Shown here piece after piece: positions 1 through 10,000 of a DNA stretch of 64,000 bases. The DNA is from Bolinopsis microptera (Eukaryota; Ctenophora; Tentaculata; Lobata; Bolinopsidae): assembly GCF_026151205.1 (NCBI RefSeq), contig NC_087074.1:12939182-13003181 (forward strand). Direction: 5' to 3'. The notes beneath the pieces are model-generated. The model saw nothing but the letters and a program-made list of their open reading frames with translations, was not told where the DNA came from and ran no database searches. Position 1 is the first letter of the stretch, and each line of letters starts with the position of its first letter. Made by a program: the position numbers and the translations under genes.

Positions 1-86
1 TCTCGCTCAAGAAAATCACTGTATGGCCTTTCAGGGAATAGCCACCTGTAAAGAAATAATTTATTGTGACGAATAATTTATTTTAA

Positions 87-455
87 CGGCCAGGTAGCGC
101 AGTTGGTTAGAACGCCAGCTTTACAATCGTAAGGTTGCGGGTTCGAATCCCACAGTCTGCCTGGTCGTGGGATGAGCGTCGTTGACGTTCAGCTAAGGAT
201 CCTGAGTAGTCTATGCAGCCCCCGGTCTACTCAGCCGAATACTCGAGAAATCGGGTGTGAGGGTTAATGGTTAAACTTAAATGAGGAGCTGCACATTGCA
301 GCAAAGTCTCGGGCAAAGAAAGTATGGTACACACTACCTTAACCGTCACTGGCCATAAAAATCCTTCGGCGCCCTGTAATTGGCTGGTTGCACTGTGTAA
401 CAATGTGGCTGTTGGAATACACCGAAGTAAAATAAGTGTCTTGATTAAAAAAAAC
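87..455 (+). mobile_element. tRNA-derived SINE, copy 1
   Basis: The first ~75 bases resemble a tRNA, with an A box (GTAGCGCAGTTGGTTAGAAC) and a B box (GGTTGCGGGTTCGAATCC). A non-tRNA body of about 290 bases follows, ending near an A-rich run. The same head and body recur at 43138-43481 with roughly 85-90% identity by eye, which makes this a dispersed family and not a single-copy tRNA gene. The body contains an ACTCAGCCGAAT block also present in a second SINE family at 44.3 kb. Confidence 0.85.
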
Positions 456-544
456 ATATTAACAATTAAACCAAGATTAGACCAATGTTAGAATACACAA
501 TATTTCTTGAGTGTCGAGAGGCCCATTAAATACCACACCAATGT

Positions 545-1872
545 ACCCATTAGGGGGGGGGGGGGGGGGCCAATGGCATAAAATGGCATAAAATGGCATA
601 AAATGGAGACTTTTTCTATGGAGAAAATGGAAAAACCCATGAGTAATTCTCCATTTTCTCCATTTTATGCCATGAATTTTGTCTTCGAAATTTCATCTTT
701 AACACCATTTAACACCTAAATTGGACATCCTAACATGTTTATTTACGCTTACTAGGGGCGTAACAAGCTTATGAAAGCTCATAGTAGGCTACTAGATGCT
801 TATACTAGGTTAGTAGAGGCACACTTCAGGCAAACTCATAATTACTCAAGTCTAGTGTAAAGTTATTTCTACAGGCTACAGCAGGAGTGAGTAATAGGGG
901 AGAGTAATAGGCACTGAGAAGTGAGACCTACATCCTCGACAGTCGAAACAAGCTCGCACTGCAAAGGGGAGGCCTGCCTTCCGAGATCGCATTACCAGGG
1001 GGAAGCCTCGAGTCCAAATTTGTGTATCGAGGGGTAGGTGCAGACTTCGATAAACCGAAAAACCAAAAAAATATTTTCGGCTTATAATGAAGAGGGTAGC
1101 ATGAAACGTGGAGAAAAGTGGTTTTTAGAAAAACTTTGAAAAATTTTGACTTAGAAAATTTTCGGCCCGAGTCATTCTCGATACGTACCTCTCGTATCGA
1201 GAGCTCCCGATTCCGAGCTCGTGTTGCAAAGGGGAGGCCTGCCTTCCGAGATCGCATTACCAGGGGGAAGCCTCGAGTTCAAAACTGTGTACCGAGGGGT
1301 AATTTCTAAGTCAAGGTTTTTCTGAAAAACACTTTTCTCCACGTTTCATGCTACCTTGTTCATTTTAAGCCGAAAATATTTTTTCGGTCAAAATTTTTCA
1401 AATTTTTTCTGAAAACCGCTTTTCTCCACGTTTCATGATACTCTGTTCATTATTGGCCGAAAATATTTTATCGGTTTTTCGAAGTCCACACCTTCCCCTC
1501 GATACACAATTTTGGACTCGAGGTAATGCGATCTCGGAAGGCAGGCCTCCCCTTTGCAACACGAGCTCGGAATCGGGAGCTCTCGATACGGGAGGTACGT
1601 ATCGAAAATGACTCGGACCGAACATTTTCTAAGTCAGCATTTTTCAAAGTTTTTCTGAAAACCACTTTTCTCCATGTTTCATGATACTCTGTTCATTATT
1701 GGCCGAAAATATCTTTTTTTAAAATAATTTTTCTCGAAATTCTAAATTTTTCAGGTTTTCAATGGCATAAAATGGCATAAAATGGAGACTATTTCTATGG
1801 AGAAAATGGAAAAACCTATGAGTAATTCTCCATTTTCTCCATTTATGCCATTGGCCCCCCCCCCACCCATTA
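545..1872. mobile_element. Non-autonomous DNA element with poly-G/poly-C terminal inverted repeats
   Basis: The element (553-1864) begins with 17 G followed by CCAATGGCATAAA and ends with the inverse, TTTATGCCATTGG followed by 10 C. It is flanked on both sides by ACCCATTA (545-552 and 1865-1872), an 8-bp target duplication of the size made by hAT-type transposases. Inside each end is a ~100-bp near-palindromic block (ATGGAG...CTCCAT). The centre (about 928-1680) carries an ~80-bp GC-richer module twice in direct and once in inverted orientation. No transposase ORF is present; the short ORFs inside are products of the inverted repeats. The superfamily is an inference from the duplication length. 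Confidence 0.75.
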
Positions 1873-2039
1873 TTCATTTTGTTTTAGTTCAACTAAAAGT
1901 AAATTATTCATATTCTCAATTTTAAGTACATTTTTCGCAATATTTTAACTCCCTAAGAGTTTGTCCATTGTTAATGGACTAACCCGACGCACGCTAAACT
2001 GAATTCTGTTGACCAACTGTTCAAATTAGGCACACACTA

Positions 2040-2300
2040 ATTTTCCCTGCCTACTGTCCACACCCCCCCCCCGTCAGCATTTCAATACCCCTCGCTAGCT
2101 AACGGGACTCATGAGGGGGGTTAGTATTAAGTAAGGTGGTTAAAAAGTCAAAGGGGGGGGGGGGGGGGGGGTCTGGTAAATGCTGACGTCATTAGGGGGA
2201 GGGGGGTCGCTCAATGCTGACAGTTGCTGACAGGGGGGGGGGGGTAAAATTGGCCAAAATCTTGCTGACATCATTTGACGCTCCCTAAGAGTAAGACTGC
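2040..2300. repeat. Cluster of G/C homopolymers and GTCAGCA repeats
   Basis: Four long C or G runs (near 2053, 2154, 2200 and 2236; the longest about 19 G) lie among short repeats of ATGCTGAC/GTCAGCAT in both orientations. The string GGGGGTCTGGT is shared with the repeat at 62.96 kb. CTCCCTAAGAG occurs on both sides (about 1951 and 2281). It looks like the debris of one or more small inverted-repeat elements. No gene is seen. Confidence 0.5.
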
Positions 2301-2860
2301 GTATGATCAAGTCCAGAGAGGTATGTTCAATCAGCAATACGGAATTGTCGACAAACATTAATTTCTACATTAACATAAAGGATGGTGTCTGCTCATTCAA
2401 ATATTCTGTTCGTGGTAACAAAGCATGAATAAGTAGGAAATTTATGAACAGTGGAACAATATTGACTTTAATCACAAAAGAAACGCTATGCAGTGAAATT
2501 TCTCTGATTCTTGGTTATCAGATTGTTTATTGTAGCCTTTAGCATTACGTTTCCTGATATTTCCTGAATTTATATTTCCTAAAAACGAAGGTCTAGTTAT
2601 AGTGGATGTATTACCTTATTACCAATGGTACATAATAATGAATCCCAATCCCCTTTCCCCATCGGCTTCCTTCTTTTTTCAAGCTTCTTTTTTCTATGTA
2701 TTCTCTCTTTTGATGCAGCACTGTTGTCATGTTATTTGATGAGAACGAATTAAAACGACATGGCTTTCAGAAATCAAGTTGTGTACGCAAATAAGTTCAT
2801 TTTAAAACTTCAAACAAGAAATAAAAATGAGTCTACAATGCTAGTTAAATAGTTAAGCAA
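2301..2860. other. Intergenic, no gene seen
   Basis: AT-rich sequence between the G-tract repeats and the 3' end of the cathepsin-like gene. It presumably contains that gene's 3' UTR. No convincing ORF, RNA gene or repeat was recognised. Confidence 0.4.
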
Positions 2861-4087
2861 TTAGCACATATGCTGATGTCTGCATACTCCATCAGGGCAC
2901 TTGACTGTACCACTAGCGCACTCAGGGCACAGGTTACATGTCTTCTTGCAGTACTTCTCAGCAAGAAGGGGACTATCACAGTGCTCGTCCCTGCAGTTAT
3001 TAGAGTCGTCTTCACAGACATCATCGGGAATAACACTGTCGTCAGGGTTGTAGTCAGTAGCTGTGTCGTCAGCTCCGATATCACTGGAACCAGTTGCTAC
3101 GAGTTTAGCGTGGCTGCTGTATTTGAAGAGTTCGCAGTTATCGTGGTTTCTGGCATACTTGACGAACCCTTTCTCACCCCAGTGAGACCCCCAAGAGTTC
3201 TTGACGAGGACGTAGTTAGCGGTGTATCCAACTCCAGTTACTCCGTGGTTGATGCGCCCTGTGCACGTAGTATCCTTCATGATGCCACCCTTATACTGTT
3301 GGAAATGGGTGGTTACTTCGAATGCCATGGACAGAGATCCAGAAGCCAGTGCTACTATGTTGGCTGCTTCGTTAGATCCGATTCTAGTAGAACCATCTAT
3401 CTTGTATGCAACAGCAGAATTGGGTTTAGAACTAGCCTTGCAGGAACCATCACTAGCGACGTAAGGATAATCCGCTGTCGATGCTTTTACACCACCGTTC
3501 CGTGCCGAGTAGGCGTAAGCGTTATCAGGCCAGCCTCCACTGCAACCGCTTTTCCCAGCCGTACTCTCGTACACACAATCCAGGTACTCCTGCTCAGCAA
3601 AGTTCCTCAGTCGACCAGAGAGAGCTTTGTAGCGGGTCTCAAGGCCACCAACAGCAGCAAACGTCCAGCAGGAGCCACAAGATCCTTGACTCTTCACTTC
3701 AGTCACAGCGCCTTCGTTTACCCAGAGTTTCTCCGAGGGAGCGGAGACGCTAGACAGCATGTTGGGTACATCATCGTTAGGGAGATGGTTAGTCACGTTG
3801 AGTCCTAAATATTGCTTCTTCTCGTCCCCGGTCAGAGCTGAGAAGAAGTTCAGCTCGTACTCAGCGCTGTCCTCGAACACTTCGTTTGAGGAGGCAACAA
3901 ACTCAGCATTCTTCTTGAACAGCCGCAGTCTCATCCTATCTTCTGCTAAAGAGAATTTCAAATCTTGCTTTGATTTGAAGTCTGAATAAAGCTTCAGCGT
4001 GGCCTTTGGAGACTTGAGGATGAGTGAGAGAGGATCTTTGTAGGCTGCAGAAGCCACCACCAAGCACAGAACTATGAAAATCTTCAT
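2861..4087 (-). CDS. Secreted papain-family (C1A) cysteine protease with C-terminal ShKT domain
   Basis: A 408-residue single-exon protein. Residues 1-15 are a signal peptide (MKIFIVLCLVVASAA). About 30-95 look like an I29 inhibitor prodomain. From ~118 the papain-fold peptidase follows, with oxyanion Gln134 and catalytic Cys140 in QGSCGSCWTF, His281 in INHGVTGVGY and Asn297 in NSWGSHWGE. After an acidic linker a six-cysteine ShKT-like module (Cys358, 365, 370, 380, 384, 387) closes with CNLCP. A further Cys-containing tail (CASGTVKCPDGVC) follows. It is probably secreted or lysosomal; cathepsin-ShKT fusions are typical of cnidarians, which supports the taxonomic guess. The ERFNIN motif of the prodomain is not clean. 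The absence of introns is unusual for a cathepsin and may mean retroposition. ShKT modules also occur in non-toxic enzymes, so venom use is not implied. Confidence 0.93.
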   Translation of the reverse strand: MKIFIVLCLVVASAAYKDPLSLILKSPKATLKLYSDFKSKQDLKFSLAEDRMRLRLFKKNAEFVASSNEVFEDSAEYELNFFSALTGDEKKQYLGLNVTNHLPNDDVPNMLSSVSAPSEKLWVNEGAVTEVKSQGSCGSCWTFAAVGGLETRYKALSGRLRNFAEQEYLDCVYESTAGKSGCSGGWPDNAYAYSARNGGVKASTADYPYVASDGSCKASSKPNSAVAYKIDGSTRIGSNEAANIVALASGSLSMAFEVTTHFQQYKGGIMKDTTCTGRINHGVTGVGYTANYVLVKNSWGSHWGEKGFVKYARNHDNCELFKYSSHAKLVATGSSDIGADDTATDYNPDDSVIPDDVCEDDSNNCRDEHCDSPLLAEKYCKKTCNLCPECASGTVKCPDGVCRHQHMC

Positions 4088-4128
4088 GATGAGTTGTTGA
4101 AAGTGATGGAAAGACAGTGGAGCTCTTG

Positions 4129-4136
4129 TTTTTATA
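4129..4136 (-). promoter_or_regulatory. TATA box of the cathepsin-ShKT gene
   Basis: Read on the minus strand the sequence is TATAAAAA, about 45 bases upstream of the ATG at 4087. Transcription would start near 4103, leaving a very short 5' UTR. A single-exon gene with a good TATA box fits a highly expressed secretory product. Confidence 0.6.
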
Positions 4137-4139
4137 CCA

Positions 4140-5921
4140 GTAGGAGTTACACCGACAGTGGCACAGGTGCAGCTCAGGGGGGGGGGGGTGTGACCCCCGC
4201 CAGTCTGACTCTTGAAATTCGTTTCTCACACTTTCACAACTTGATTTCTTTTCTTTCATTATATGAAAATTCGATGAGTACTTTTAGCAGTTGAAAGAAT
4301 TAGAAATGCGCCCTGAGATCACCACAGAACATGTTAGGTGGATTTGATCATCTTTGACAGAGACTCGTTTGTTTGAAGAGAATGGGCCGAATTGCTGAAA
4401 AACTCACTGTAACTTCTTGTATATTAGATTTTGTGTCCCCAGATGTTCTCGGAGAATCTCGAAATGTTTATTTTCTTTTGTTGAATATTTTGTGAAACTG
4501 TCTCTAAGTCCAATCTAACCCAGTACATTTAGTAGTTTATTGCGCGGAGGTTAGGAGAGACCGTAGGTGGTCACTGGTCACGAAAAAAGTCTGACAAAAC
4601 ATGGGGGGTACACCTGAGCACAGACTAATAAATATATTACAGACTATCTTAAACTGTTTGTTATATAATATGTAGAGGTGTTGAACACAATAAAACCATT
4701 GATTGTCGACTTGTTTGATTTTAGCTCATGAGACAATTTTGGATAATTGATAACTTGAAGATATATACCAAACGTCATCATTATATTATGATGCAAGCTT
4801 AATCGAAGTCATCTAGTTAAGAGAAGTAGATAGTATCTTTTCCTACTATTTTTCGACCAATTATTTCATTAAAATCGTTAATATCCGAGTTGAGTTAAAC
4901 TCGTGAGGTAAGTTTCCAGGGTATGGTAATCGATTTAACGTTTAACTAAAACATCACTAATTTCAACAAATTATTTACAGACATTGTGTCATCTAACGAC
5001 TAAGATGATATAAGTTGTAGAGCACTGTGCCAGAACAAATTGTAGTTCCATTTTAAATTTTGGTTTTATATCCAGTTTTAAATTGTTAGATCAACGTTTT
5101 AACATCATCACTTTGTATCTGCAACTGCATTAATTCTTCGTTTAATTCTTTTGATTTGAAGTTGGAATAAGTATCATGCAAGATTTAGTATTTATGTAAT
5201 AGGCTTAATATTTGCAGGTATTCAAATGATCTGGAAGACAAATTAAATGCATCCGGATAAATCATTAGTCGACAAAAAATTGCCTTCGCCACGCATCATA
5301 TAAAATCGTTCAGACTTTGTGCATTATGCATTGCTTGTATAATTTATGCAAGTATAAACATTCTGTGCTAGAAAGATCCGACAATTATTACCGAAAAAAA
5401 TCTTTCCAATTTGGCTAATTCCAGGTTCTCATATATATCAAGGAGTTTTCTCACAATGATTGCTTTACACTTACATCCATCTATCAAACTTCAAATTGAT
5501 AGTTGTCTATGTTTGTTAATTCGCTTAAAACCATTTAACGTCCCAACTTCATAAAACATATAGTATGAAAAGCTAGGAAATAAAACACATAAAATGTTAT
5601 TAGCGATTAGCAGCGTTGCGCTCTGCAATTTAAATCCCATTAACAGGAAATTAAAAGTAGTAGCTTCAATAATCTGCACTTATCTGCAATAAATCCTATC
5701 TCTCCCATTACATTTACATTTACATGCAACAAACAAGCTATGTTTCAAACAAGCCATATTTCCAATTTTACTAGAATCTTGTACGTCATGAAGAGGGTGG
5801 GTCAACTTAGTCTAATTAGTTAATTGAAATTTTATTATAAAGCGGTCAGAAGATCCTGAATCTATATTATTTCTTTTGATCTGTTTAACTTTAGGGAGAT
5901 TCTCTTAGAGTCTTAGGATTA
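4140..5921. other. Intergenic, AT-rich
   Basis: Contains an 11-12-G run near 4180 immediately upstream of the cathepsin promoter, then AT-rich sequence with no ORF that looks coding on either strand. The last few hundred bases presumably hold the promoter and 5' UTR of the peptide-precursor gene. Confidence 0.4.
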
Positions 5922-6562
5922 ATGGCGACTACTAAATGGCTGCTACTTGTTGTGACCATGGTAGCGATTTTCAATATATCTAACGGGAAAAGGTAAGGAA
6001 TTTATACTTTTGTTAATATTCATTGTTCTGAATGCTGGTGCTGAGGTAAATTATATTTTTTGAGGTAAATTATTTATGTTTCTGGCACGTGACAGTAGTT
6101 AGTTAACCGATCAGGTTCCGTATTGACCAATGACCAATCAAAACTCAAATAAATATTATTCACCTCCTCATCAGTATCCATATCTACTATACCCGTTTGT
6201 CATATTTTTCATGGAACTCATTTTGTAACGTGAACATTTCGTGATCTAACAGAAATATTTAGTATATCCAGATACCGAAATCCAAGCCTGTCGAGTTCGG
6301 AAGAACAACCACAAGACAAGTCGAACACGGAATATGTTTCTCTTCAAAATGAAGAAGAAATAGGTAAACATAGTGAGAGCCTTCAATAAATACGAAATAT
6401 TCTTATCGCCATTGTCTCGTGATTCAAAAACCAAACAATTTTTTGGTAGATGATTTACGATTTCGCAAACATTTTCGAGCTTAGTCTAGTACCAATTAAT
6501 TATAAATTTCAGGATCCGATATCAAGGTTATCCCTGGAACACATCCTTGGAGTGGAAAATAG
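5922..6562 (+). CDS. Candidate secreted peptide (prohormone-like) precursor, 3 exons
   Basis: Exons 5922-5992, 6272-6363 and 6513-6562 are joined by GT-AG introns (GTAAGG...CCAG, GTAAAC...TTCAG) with matching phases, giving 70 residues. Residues 1-22 form a clear signal peptide (hydrophobic LLLVVTMVAIF, then SNG). A dibasic KR at 23-24 follows directly. The middle is acidic and Ser/Glu-rich (SSSEEQPQDKS), as in prohormone spacers. The C-terminus is VIPGTHPWSGK, then stop. A final Gly-Lys is the signature left for carboxypeptidase trimming and C-terminal amidation, predicting a peptide ending in ...HPWS-amide. Only one copy of the peptide is present. It is inferred from architecture alone; I recognise no homologue. 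All three exons are too short for ordinary ORF calling. Confidence 0.6.
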
Positions 6563-6830
6563 CTCTAACGGACAGCGGTACAACGTTTTTACTCGGAACT
6601 TTATTTTATTATAAATTTACTAACTTTGTTATCTTTGTTCTTACTTTGTTAATTAAAAATTGTATGTTTGTCAATGATCTTTCTCTTGTGACCTGTACTG
6701 CAGCTGTTTTTAAAATACTTTCGACCATTTGTGACGAAAAAGTAATAAGTCTCTGAATGTGTCAATGCACAATGTTGGCTACATGAAATGACTGACTTAA
6801 TATTATTGATTTTCGATGGTAATTCTTGAT

Positions 6831-6836
6831 AATAAA
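6831..6836 (+). terminator. Polyadenylation signal AATAAA of the peptide-precursor gene
   Basis: A canonical AATAAA lies 269 bases after the stop at 6562, in the short gap before the convergent TMEM63 gene. Confidence 0.5.
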
Positions 6837-6948
6837 GTTAAAACGATTTCTTTTCTATCCTTCTAGTTTTGCTTACCTTTTTTTTGGAAAGTAATCATTC
6901 GAAGATCGAATTTACATCGTTACAAAAAAAAATTAACAATTTTTGCTT

Positions 6949-6954
6949 TTTATT
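6949..6954 (-). terminator. Polyadenylation signal of the TMEM63-like gene
   Basis: TTTATT on the plus strand reads AATAAA on the minus strand, 70 bases beyond the TMEM63 stop codon. Together with the signal at 6831 it marks tail-to-tail transcription. Confidence 0.5.
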
Positions 6955-7023
6955 CACTTCCGAATAAAAAAACAAATTTAATCTATAAACTATTCACGTT
7001 CGATACCTTATAATACGTGACGA

Positions 7024-10000
7024 CTATAAACGTAATACATCATTAATTTCAAACCTGACAAAACGCGTCCAGCAGTCGTAGTAGTAGATTGTAATAATGA
7101 AAACAACCATGATAAGAGCAAATAGTGTCTTCGGACTGGAAAATCCAATGTAGATAGCGTCATAAACTAGCATGAAAATCTGAAAATATCCTGACTGCAA
7201 ATTTGATAATACATAAACCAAATTTAACTTTATTAATATGAATAGAACTGATATTCATTCTTGAAAGTTGAGCTATTACTATACACTTATACAAGAACAA
7301 ATAATTCTCGACCTGTAATAAGCAGCAGGAGAAGACCACATAAGTGGTAGCCGCCACATGACAAGATATCCCATAAGAAGAGCAGGGTCGGTGGAAGTAG
7401 ATCATAAGGTATTTGTCTACAGAGTACTTGATGAAGACAAATGCTAACCCAATCAGCGTTATCAGCGGACAAATTACTCTGAGAAAAGTGCTTTATTAAA
7501 GAGCACTTTATAGATTTCATTAGTCTCAAGATAAGGTTTCTATTTTGTTTTATAGTTTAACTTATAACATTGATAGATAAAACAGCTTCATATCTCTCAA
7601 CATTTAAACAAAAATGGCCTCACCCAAATGAAATGAAGATAGCACTGTACGCCATCAACTTGGCGTAGTTGTACCCGATGTTGAATCTATCTCTCATTCG
7701 GACGAATATCTCCCGGTATTCTCGTGACGTTTTATGCTCCAGGTAATAATAAATGTATGATGCTACCCCTGAAGTTATCCAGTTTTAAAGTCAATCAAAG
7801 GAGTTTGTCAAAACATTTTATATGCATGAATCGTGTTATATTCCACTCGAATTCATTATCAAAACTTAGTACTAACCCCAAGGATTGAACAGTTCGAAAG
7901 CTCGTCCAATAAGCGCAGCTGATAGAAGGATTTTACACATGAATGCAATTCTGTAGGCAGAGAAAACACACGACCAGTTCGAAACTGTGATACATTTCGT
8001 GGTTATAGTTAAACTGACAAAAAGTAAAAAATAAACTTTCCATTGTTTCTAACTTGAACGATCAACAGTTCTAAGGGTTCCAAATTACTACTTACTCGAG
8101 CACTTTCTGCAGACATAATGCTATCAAGTTGGTTATATTTGTACCTGAACTTTAAAAGATTTCAATACGTTTGGCACACTCACGAAGATCATCAGTGCTG
8201 AAATAGCCTCGAAGCAGCGCTGCCAAACTCGTGTAACCAAACGCCGGCATGAATAACTCTGATAGCACCAGGTAGATGAACACCTTCCAGATACACCAGT
8301 AATTCCTGTCTGGGAGAAATATACTTTATCTAGTAATACCATTCAGTAGTAAATTTTGTTTCAGCGGCCTTCGAAATTTCAATATCTTGTTGTTGTAAAG
8401 TTAGTTTTTTGTGCTGGCCGTGTGCGTTATCAATTTCTAAAATTTGTCGTTAAATAAATTCGTGACTGTAAGAATAAACTAGCGCGTTACATAAAACAAT
8501 ATTTTTTGCCAAAGTCACAAATGCGCGCACTCACTTGTTTTCGTTCGATGTCTCTCAAGCGAGCAAGACAGATTGACTAACTGTGGCAGAATTTGTTCAA
8601 TAGCCAGTAAGATTAAGATAGTACCAAACTCAGTCCAAAATGTGTTTCCAACCTCTATTATCTAGGATAACGCACAATTCAGGTTAACGAAAATAGTAGT
8701 GTACATCATGAATTTATAAATATGATTGACGAAGGACTTTAGAGATAATTGAACATGCAACTACATATCATATTGATAATTGAAATCACTTACATCGACA
8801 TCGTCTTCGAAGAAAGTCTCGTACAAGAAGAGAAAGACGATAATGGGCGTTGTGAAGAAAAATAACAGTATCAAAACAACTGAAATTATAAAAATGTAAG
8901 TGCCTAACTCCTCGAATCTTAACTGTCAATTAAAAAAGGGTGAACATATACACATACATATTGCAGATAATTATATGTCATTTAACTAACTCTAACGGAA
9001 GAAGTAAAAGCTATTTACAAGTCCATAGTATGATTTTTGTCATATAATAATGTATTGGAGCCCAACACTAACCTATATTAATGAGTATTGCTCGGAACCA
9101 CCATTTTGGATTTGATTCAGCGTAATTCTCCCAGTTTATGTCGTAATGAACAGGAGCCTTGGCAATGTTCCAACTCAGACTGGTGCGATGGGGACTTCTA
9201 CAAACTTCTGTTAGTTTGTGCGTGTTCAGCATTCTGGTGTGATGTAGGAGTAAATTGGAGGCTTATTGAAAACTGTAGGTAAATGAATCAAATGTGTCAG
9301 GTAACGTGCAAGATTTATTCCCAGACAATATTTACTCAAGTAAGATTTACTCTCAGATAATATTTATTCTCATATAGATATAAAGATATAGATAAAAGTG
9401 GCAGGTAAATAAATCCACCTCTGTACATCAACACGTTCACTCCACACAATGAAGACCTTAGGAACACGTGTTACCCGTCCCAGTTCTTCAATAAACCTCT
9501 GATTCAGCTCCAACTTCTCTTGAGTCCAGTATTGTAGTGCTGGTTCCTACGAGGAATAAATTATCAGGGGATTATCAATAGTGAGATCAGAACACATTAA
9601 ACTGGAGATAAATCCCATTTTAAAATTTCAGAAGAATTGAACGTTAGTTTAAGTGGTGGACGCCCCAAAACTTGAAAATCTACAGGACTTTTCCTTCATA
9701 AGATGCCAAAACAAAGTACAAAATAAGCACACCTCAATGACAAGACAACAAAGACAGCCATCATGAGAAACAGTTTCTTTAGTCCTTCCTTCAGCTGCCA
9801 GATCTTTGTAACGTAGCTCCATTCTCCCAGCTCTTCTCCTACGGGAGAGTTAAAGACTATTGAAATGGTTTGTTTACATTTGTATCTTGTCTCTTTGAAA
9901 CGGGCTGGTTACGTTTTGTATTTGAAGGATCTGTTGCCTAAACCTTGAAAGGAAGTCGTTGAATCGTGCTTTACTCTTGTTACGAATCTTGCGTTATAAT

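Noticed and set aside
89-161. tRNA gene (also 43140-43212 and 44317-44390)
   Set aside because: A and B boxes are present, but each is followed by a conserved non-tRNA body shared between copies, so these are SINE heads.
2870-3808. 312-residue plus-strand ORF
   Set aside because: Antisense shadow of the cathepsin-ShKT gene, which has intact catalytic motifs in the other frame.
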